From Bacillota bacterium (GTDB lineage Bacteria > Bacillota > Clostridia > Christensenellales > CAG-138): 11,222 nt of DNA. Location: assembly GCA_023435855.1 (NCBI GenBank), contig JAEZLG010000276.1, positions 1 through 11,222 on the forward strand, in the 5' to 3' direction. The number at the start of each line of letters is the position of its first letter. Within the stretch, counting starts at the first letter, position 1. The translations under genes were made by a program, and so were the position numbers. Below are positions 6,011-11,222 of the stretch, one piece after another. The notes beneath the pieces are model-generated. The model saw only the letters and a list, made by a program, of their open reading frames with translations. It had not been told where the DNA came from and made no database searches.

Positions 6011-6970
6011 TTACCCGTTGTTTTTCCGGTTAATCCATTGGGTTGAGGCATCCATTGCAGCGCGGCAGGCCGCTGTGGTGTCAAGGGCATTCAACATAAC
6101 AAAATCGTGTATGATCGCCTGAAAACGCATCGCTGTAACTTCAACCTCAGCCGCTCTGAGCTTTCTGGCATAAGCCTCTCCTTCATCCCTAAGTACATCG
6201 GCTTCCCCGTTTAAAACCATCGCGTCGGGCAGTCCGCGGAGCTGTTCTAATGTAGCACGCAAAGGCGACACCGTTATCTCGCGGCGCTGCCTTTCAGATG
6301 AGGTATACTGATCGAAGAACCACATCATTCCTGCGCGGTAAAGATAATAATCGCAGGCAAATTGCCGATACGAGCCGGTATTAAAAGCGGCATTTGTAAC
6401 GGGATAGTAAAGAAGCTGCTTGTGTATTTTAAGGCCGTTTCTAAGTTTAGTAAGAATGGCCATAACGGTCGCCATGTTTCCACCCACACTGTCACCGGCC
6501 ACGGTTAAGGTATCTAGATGAAACTGCCAGCTCATGCTTTTGGCAATTCGGGGAATTTCCTGAAGGATAAAGTAACACTGCTCAAGCGCCGTGGGGTATT
6601 TCGCCTCCGGTGAAAGGCTGTACTCCGGAAATAAAACCACTGAATTTGTACGTGCCGCAAGTTCTCGAACGAGCTTATCGTGCGTATGCAGATTACCAAA
6701 TACCCACCCGGCACCATGTATATAATAAATAACGTTCGGTATTCCTATAACATTATTCGGTCGGACGCAATACAAAACGACATTTCCGTATTTCCCGGTA
6801 TTCACCCGCGCAGACGAGATGGTTGCAGGATATTTATATACGGGAGTATCCTGCGCGCGATTGAGTCTTTCACGTCCTTGCTCCGGCGGTAATTGAAAAA
6901 TCAGCGGAGGTATAGCGCTAACGTTACTGACCTCTCCAGCTGCCTTTTCCAACTGCACACAACGCCTCAT
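6011..6970 (-). CDS. Alpha/beta hydrolase, HSL-type (family IV) esterase/lipase
   Basis: This 319-residue hydrolase probably cleaves short-chain carboxylic esters in the cytoplasm; no signal peptide is present. HGAGW (85-89) is the oxyanion-hole motif, a variant of the family's HGGGW. GDSVGG (159-164) carries nucleophile S161. D258 in GEADVLRDEGEAY and H288 in IIHDF complete the Ser-Asp-His triad. PEYSLSPEAKYPTAL (115-129) is the conserved segment typical of hormone-sensitive-lipase-like enzymes (EYRLAPExxxPAAL). Length is normal for the family. The ATG at 6970 is preceded by GGGAGGTG at 5-nt spacing. The terminator at 5963-5990 shows it is a single-gene unit on this side. The natural substrate cannot be told. 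Confidence 0.92.
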   Translation of the reverse strand: MRRCVQLEKAAGEVSNVSAIPPLIFQLPPEQGRERLNRAQDTPVYKYPATISSARVNTGKYGNVVLYCVRPNNVIGIPNVIYYIHGAGWVFGNLHTHDKLVRELAARTNSVVLFPEYSLSPEAKYPTALEQCYFILQEIPRIAKSMSWQFHLDTLTVAGDSVGGNMATVMAILTKLRNGLKIHKQLLYYPVTNAAFNTGSYRQFACDYYLYRAGMMWFFDQYTSSERQRREITVSPLRATLEQLRGLPDAMVLNGEADVLRDEGEAYARKLRAAEVEVTAMRFQAIIHDFVMLNALDTTAACRAAMDASTQWINRKNNG

Positions 6971-7462
6971 ACGAACACCTCCCTAAATTACCGCTACCGC
7001 ACATGCTATACGAAGAACATAGTATGAGCACATAGGCATACATATTCGAATTTCAAAGCAATAATTACAGATTTGCAAGCATCCGTAGGTTAGCCTATTT
7101 TAAGCCTAATCTTTCCGCAGCAACTTCAGCGTACCCGCAAAACTCTGCGTTCCGTATACGAAGGAAAACTGATGCGCTGCAGGGTATAAACGCAAAGCAC
7201 CGGGGGTGATGCGGATTACCCCGGAAAGACGGGTCCCCGTAGGATAGCCCCTTAACGCTTTTCATCATCAAAATAAGACGCAAAACAGGCTGTGCGGCCG
7301 AAATGGGTTGCACAGCCTGTTATTAAGGTTTCAAATCCTTCTATATATAGCTAAGAAGCGGATGCTAAATGGACACTGAGTAATTTACATATGTCAAAGA
7401 AAATGGTAATATTTAAAATACAATTGTCAATTAGAAGCAGCTTTCCGGAGGAATAATGTTAT
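6971..7462. other. Divergent intergenic region with GC-rich structured core, 492 bp
   Basis: No convincing protein gene is seen here. The left part (6971-7090) is the leader of the hydrolase gene and has CTATGT direct repeats on the minus strand (7035-7030 and 7022-7017). The middle (about 7100-7321) is GC-rich and full of short inverted repeats: CGCA/TGCG (7136-7149), CCGGGG/CCCCGG (7200-7224), ACGG/CCGT (7229-7240) and a 12-bp hairpin (7284-7321). The right part (7322-7446) is AT-rich and should hold the promoter of the large surface protein, but no box pair stands out. A minus-strand frame at 7095-7313 has a GTG start without a ribosome site and is not called. Confidence 0.5.
7284..7321. 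terminator. Perfect 12-bp hairpin, terminator-like on the minus strand
   Basis: AACAGGCTGTGC (7284-7295) pairs perfectly with 7310-7321 around a 14-nt loop. On the minus strand the stem is followed by TTTTGCG, a weak terminator tail; on the plus strand no T-run follows. No gene ending here was recognised on either strand, so the hairpin may instead be the 3' element of a structured RNA or part of a leader. Confidence 0.45.
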
Positions 7463-10400
7463 ATGAAAAAGGTTCATGTAAGAACATGTCGGGTAACAAC
7501 ATTGGTTTTGACTTTGATAATGGTATTTGGCATCCTGCCGCAAACAGCCTATGCAGCTGATCCGACTGCATCTGCTATTATCAGCTCCACCGACGACAAA
7601 AACATATTTCAATCGGCAGATTCTCGCTCGGGTATACTTAACAGCATCCAAGTTGATACATTGAATACCGGCAATTACCAAATCAATGATGTTGTCACAC
7701 TGTCGGATGGCTTTTTATATATAGGATTTGACAATACGACCGGAAATGAAATGGCATGTAAGGTGAATTTTGCGGGCACGTTCCAATGGCAAAATTCGAG
7801 CTTCAGCGATTTGGCGGGAACCACGCAAATCAGAGGTGCAGTTGAAGTCAATGGACGTCTTTTTATTAGCGGATATGCTCGAGATCCGGTCACCAGAATC
7901 ACGAACGGATTTATATGTGAGCTTAACCAAAACACCGGAGCTTTAATTCCGGATTCCACCGGTGCTTTTTTAGGCAGATCAAATGGTGCAGTAAGCGACG
8001 GCTCTGACTTTATTTATATAGCCGGTTCGGAAGGACTGCACTCGTATGAAATAGCCGCGAAAACTATTACAACCGCAAACCCTACTCAGTATCATTACGG
8101 CCTTGCATATATTCCCCAAAATCATAGCGTAGTCGCAGTCTGCAGGGGAGATACCAGCAATACGCTGGTTAAATATTACAGCCCCACTTCAAACGGGGTT
8201 TTAACTTATGCAGAACCTTTCTTTACCCCCAACAGCACGGATTATATTTGGTCTGTCTATTATCGGAATGGCTATTTGTATACAATCGGGCAAGACGGAA
8301 GCCCTTATGTCGGTAAGTTTTCCGTAACCGGCGCGGATCTCGGCAGACAAATGATCACTTCGGGAATAGCCGATACAAGTGCTGCGGATTATCACACACT
8401 CAGTATTTTCAGTACTGCTTCCGCTGTGTACTTTGATTCTTCAAAAAGTAAAATCTATATTCTCGGTTCCGGCAATTATCCCAACAGAAACGGAAAGCCG
8501 ACTGACCCGTCAGCCCAATATTTCACGCCTTTCAATGCTCTGTGTTTTTATGAATTTAACGCCGGAGCTGATGTTATTACGAACGAATATGTAAAGGTAT
8601 GGAATTTGCTTGACTTGAACCTGCATGGCGCGAGTAATATCTACAAAAATGCAGCGGGCAAACTGATCATCTGCGGAACTACGCAACAGGGGAATGCAGC
8701 CGGTGATACTACAAACCGCATGTTTTACCTTACTGCAGAATTAAAAAATGAAATCGATAAAGCACCGGCGATTACAGCGCCTAAGACGATCATCTCCTAT
8801 ACCAATATGACTGATACTACCGGGCTTATAACAAATGCAAAGCTCAAACAGCTTCTGACCTTTGCGGATGACAGAACGTCCGCAAGCAATATTGCGGCTT
8901 CGTTCAAGCTGGAATCCGAACTGCCGACTACAGGAACGGGGACAAGCGATGTCTATTTCTCCGTAACCGACCAATGCGGCAATAAAACCATAGGGAAGAT
9001 AAGCCTTATAAGGGAAATTCAGGTAACAAAATTGACGGTAAAAGGTCCGGATTCAGTAAGAAAGACAACGTCGGACATGCCTACAGCAAGCTATACGGTA
9101 GATGTTGAACCCGAAGCAGCAACCAATCCGGAGGTAACTTGGTCAAGCTCAAAACACGCCGTTGCGACGATTGATCCTAAAACAGGATTGCTTACTGCTG
9201 TAGGATTCGGATCTACTGTAATTACAGCGGAATCAGTCAGCAATCCTGCCGTTAGTGCAACGAAAACAATTACAGTGAAAAACCTGTATGACATCATCGT
9301 CTCTCCTGTAAACGGCGCAACAGACGTACCGGTCAATGGCAACATCAGCATCACCTTTGAGGAAGCAATGGATGCAACACCGGGCATAGTATCATTGAAC
9401 GAGGGCGTGATCGACTGGACGGGGAGCTGGTCAGACGATAAGAAAACATATACCATACCGTATACGGGGTTGTCGTTCAGCACGTCATATACCGTTAAGG
9501 TCGAAAACTTCAAGGATATCTCCACGGATACGGTGACCGCCAATGTAAGCAATAGTTTCACAACTATCTCCGCAGTTAAAGCAGCGAAAGCAGCGGCGGA
9601 AAATGCGGTGTATACGCCTATAGCACAGGCAGCTGCAACAGATAAAACCGCAATTCAAACGCACATTGCAGCAATTGCGAATGCAGCTATCGGCAACGCC
9701 GACATCTCTGTAACCGTCAATGAGTTGTCCTATACGGAAGCGATTGCCGGAACCTCAGCGAATGCGGCCGGTACAGATGGTGCATATGCCTTTACGATTA
9801 CCGTAAGTAATGGTGTCGAGAGTGAAACTACAGTAGAGAAAACCCTCGTAGTTACTGCTACGGCTTATATTGTGGTGGCGGATGAAAATGCTGTCGCGGC
9901 AGCGAGAGCTGCAATTGTAGAAGGTGAGGTATTTGTCGCCCCAGGCGCTGCACAGGAAGCAAAAACACAGGCAGTGCAAGCCTATGTTAATCGATTGTTG
10001 GACACTGTGCCTGATGCTTTCGGTGTTACGGCGACTGTGAGTTTTAACAGCGGAAGCACGTATACTGTTATGTTGTCAAAAGGTAGCGCTGCTGACAGTC
10101 TGTCTCTCATAATGACTGTTACCGAAACGGCTGACCCGGATTACTTAACCGTTTCAGCAGCGATGACTGCGGCGGAAAATGCGATATATGCTGCCCTTAC
10201 GCAGGATGCAGCAACGGATGAGGCTACGGTTCGCGCGTATATAAAGAGTATTGCAACAGCGGCAGTGAACGATGGCAGCGTGTTGGTGACTGTAAATACA
10301 ATACGTTATTTAGCTGCGGTTGCCGGAACATATTCTAATGCTGACGGTGTTAACGGAGAGTATGTCTTCACATGCACTGTGAGCAAAGGCGGCCAATCGC

Positions 10401-11176
10401 AAACGACACAGCAGAGGACCCTTACAATCATTGCCAGAAAGCATGCCTACTCGCTGACTGTTGTTAAGGGCACAGGCGGCGGGTTGGTAACAGCGGGTAC
10501 GGTCGTAAACATCCGAGCGAATACCCCACAGAGCGGATGGGTGTTTGATAAATGGACAAGCAACATAAGTGTACTCTTTGCTAACGCCGGCAGTGCCGTT
10601 ACCACGTTTGCTATGCCGAATAGCGATGTCACCATAACAGCTGTTTATCGGTACGTTGGCGTTCCGGAGGAAGGCAGCTCGGACTATATCCCACGTACAG
10701 TCATGAGCGGATCTTCGAATATTATACTATCCGGCAGTAATGTTCACAAAGATGCGCAGCTTAGCGTCTCCCCACTTACAACCGGCGCCAGTCACCCGGT
10801 TTCGGTTGTAATTCAACAGGCAACTGCAGAAGGTCAACTTATTGCAGGATATGATATCAAATTGTCCGGAGGATTCTTAGGGGAAATTACTCTTTCCTTC
10901 CCCGTGGGGGCAGAATACAATGGCCAAGTTGTGACCATCCTCCACTATATTAACGGTGGCGTGGAGACATATACCACTGTTGTATCAAATGGGGTTGCCA
11001 CTATCAAGGTGAACAGCCTTTCTCCGTTCTTGGTGCTCAGAGGCATTATCGCACCGGGCCAAGGAAATATAAAACCGCCTGCGACTGGCGAAGCGGCCGC
11101 GCCGCTTGGCTTTATTATGCTAGGCTTTGCGGCGGCATGCGCTTTCCGGGTTATTATGCGTCGGCACAAATCATAA
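7463..11176 (+). CDS. Large secreted, wall-anchored multidomain surface protein
   Basis: The 1237-residue protein begins with a Sec signal peptide (basic K2-R10, hydrophobic 11-25, probable cleavage after AYA at 29-31). Residues about 60-425 contain seven hydrophobic strand motifs of the type GxLYIxG (near 85, 133, 184, 225, 272, 331, 401), suggesting a seven-bladed beta-propeller. An Ig-like segment (436-517), a BIG2-like domain (521-606, with ATIDPKTGLLTAVGFGSTVITA) and a BIG5/SbsA-like domain (611-703) follow. Related modules of about 90 residues lie at 707-800 and 897-991, with a divergent copy at 806-890. A divergent InlB-type repeat (996-1063) and a membrane-proximal beta domain (about 1085-1193) precede PPATGE (1205-1210), a hydrophobic segment and the tail RRHKS, which together make a sortase signal. 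An adhesion or matrix-binding role is inferred. GGAGG (7447-7451) is 11 nt from the ATG, slightly long, but the signal peptide fixes this start. Confidence 0.9.
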   Translation: MKKVHVRTCRVTTLVLTLIMVFGILPQTAYAADPTASAIISSTDDKNIFQSADSRSGILNSIQVDTLNTGNYQINDVVTLSDGFLYIGFDNTTGNEMACKVNFAGTFQWQNSSFSDLAGTTQIRGAVEVNGRLFISGYARDPVTRITNGFICELNQNTGALIPDSTGAFLGRSNGAVSDGSDFIYIAGSEGLHSYEIAAKTITTANPTQYHYGLAYIPQNHSVVAVCRGDTSNTLVKYYSPTSNGVLTYAEPFFTPNSTDYIWSVYYRNGYLYTIGQDGSPYVGKFSVTGADLGRQMITSGIADTSAADYHTLSIFSTASAVYFDSSKSKIYILGSGNYPNRNGKPTDPSAQYFTPFNALCFYEFNAGADVITNEYVKVWNLLDLNLHGASNIYKNAAGKLIICGTTQQGNAAGDTTNRMFYLTAELKNEIDKAPAITAPKTIISYTNMTDTTGLITNAKLKQLLTFADDRTSASNIAASFKLESELPTTGTGTSDVYFSVTDQCGNKTIGKISLIREIQVTKLTVKGPDSVRKTTSDMPTASYTVDVEPEAATNPEVTWSSSKHAVATIDPKTGLLTAVGFGSTVITAESVSNPAVSATKTITVKNLYDIIVSPVNGATDVPVNGNISITFEEAMDATPGIVSLNEGVIDWTGSWSDDKKTYTIPYTGLSFSTSYTVKVENFKDISTDTVTANVSNSFTTISAVKAAKAAAENAVYTPIAQAAATDKTAIQTHIAAIANAAIGNADISVTVNELSYTEAIAGTSANAAGTDGAYAFTITVSNGVESETTVEKTLVVTATAYIVVADENAVAAARAAIVEGEVFVAPGAAQEAKTQAVQAYVNRLLDTVPDAFGVTATVSFNSGSTYTVMLSKGSAADSLSLIMTVTETADPDYLTVSAAMTAAENAIYAALTQDAATDEATVRAYIKSIATAAVNDGSVLVTVNTIRYLAAVAGTYSNADGVNGEYVFTCTVSKGGQSQTTQQRTLTIIARKHAYSLTVVKGTGGGLVTAGTVVNIRANTPQSGWVFDKWTSNISVLFANAGSAVTTFAMPNSDVTITAVYRYVGVPEEGSSDYIPRTVMSGSSNIILSGSNVHKDAQLSVSPLTTGASHPVSVVIQQATAEGQLIAGYDIKLSGGFLGEITLSFPVGAEYNGQVVTILHYINGGVETYTTVVSNGVATIKVNSLSPFLVLRGIIAPGQGNIKPPATGEAAAPLGFIMLGFAAACAFRVIMRRHKS
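9581..10435 (+). repeat. Repeated approximately 90-residue modules in the surface protein
   Basis: Module 1 (9581-9862) and module 3 (10151-10435) share the layout A-AENA[VI]Y...QxAATD...I..IA.AA, then VTVN, then AGTxxNAxGxxGxYxFTxTVS and a closing TLxxxA. Module 2 (9878-10132) keeps the helical AA-rich half and the strand-rich half but differs more. Divergence is at protein level, so the duplication is old and not a recent DNA tandem repeat. Confidence 0.7.
11074..11173 (+). other. C-terminal sortase-type anchor (PPATG, hydrophobic stretch, basic tail)
   Basis: The last 34 residues read PPATGE, then a hydrophobic stretch (AAAPLGFIMLGFAAACAF), then RRHKS. This has the three parts of a cell-wall sorting signal, with PPATG in place of LPxTG. 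The C. difficile sortase SrtB is known to use (S/P)PxTG motifs, which fits. No sortase gene lies in the window. Confidence 0.75.
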
Positions 11177-11207
11177 GCAAGCGAAAAAGTACGCTGTTCG
11201 TGAGACG

Positions 11208-11222
11208 AAGGCATGCTGCCTT
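11208..11222 (+). terminator. Hairpin at the window edge, probable start of a terminator
   Basis: AAGGCA (11208-11213), loop TGC, TGCCTT (11217-11222) forms a 6-bp stem 31 bp after the surface protein stop. The window ends in the stem, so it may extend and a T-run cannot be checked. Confidence 0.4.

Noticed and set aside
7181..7255. ACGCAAAGC (7190-7198) suggested a c-di-GMP-I (GEMM) riboswitch
   Set aside because: The upstream GGGCAAACC-type element, the GAAA-loop hairpin and the downstream GGTTACC-like element are missing.
7095..7313. 72-codon minus-strand frame in the structured intergenic region
   Set aside because: GTG start within a hairpin, no Shine-Dalgarno, no recognisable domain; not called, but conservation could overturn this.

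Overview
The window looks like chromosome from a spore-forming member of the Bacillota, most likely the class Clostridia. The evidence is indirect: moderate GC content, strong AGGAGG-type ribosome binding sites, an exosporium-style collagen-like protein, and a large surface protein ending in a PPxTG-type sorting signal of the kind described for the Clostridioides difficile sortase. No species can be named from the sequence alone.

Layout, left to right. The left edge cuts a minus-strand gene (1-770) for a collagen-like protein. It has a Cys/Asp/His-rich octapeptide repeat head, a CCCVCCC cluster, and then about 57 Gly-X-Y triplets running off the window. Its start is odd: a perfect anti-16S Shine-Dalgarno sequence leads to ATT, with no ATG/GTG/TTG in place. 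Upstream lies a pair of mutually exclusive hairpins (862-903), then a minus-strand short-chain dehydrogenase with a C-terminal extension (935-2137). A 453-bp divergent intergenic region with a good extended -10 promoter feeds a plus-strand two-gene operon: an LDH/MDH-family dehydrogenase (2591-3547) and an NAD-type malic enzyme (3568-4740). A strong hairpin separates this operon from a convergent, apparently catalytically degenerate D-2-hydroxyacid dehydrogenase homologue (4828-5739, minus). Further right are an HSL-type alpha/beta hydrolase (6011-6970, minus), a GC-rich intergenic region rich in possible RNA structure (about 7100-7321), and a 1237-residue secreted, wall-anchored multidomain protein (7463-11176, plus).

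How the genes may work together. The dehydrogenase and malic enzyme are adjacent and co-directional, so malate is the obvious shared metabolite. The substrate-loop residue of the dehydrogenase is Arg rather than the Gln typical of lactate dehydrogenases, which favours oxaloacetate/malate. The pair could then convert oxaloacetate to malate to pyruvate plus CO2. If the first enzyme is a lactate dehydrogenase instead, the pair would run malate to pyruvate to lactate. The other genes look like independent units. The two ends of the window both encode extracellular surface structures: a probable spore-surface filament on the left and a probable vegetative-cell surface protein on the right.

No phage, IS element, CRISPR array, tRNA or rRNA was recognised. 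No complete new multi-gene system is evident. The most noteworthy points are the ATT start, the Cys-rich octapeptide head, the alternative hairpins, the Arg specificity switch, the dehydrogenase fold without its catalytic triad, the structured intergenic region, and the PPATG anchor.
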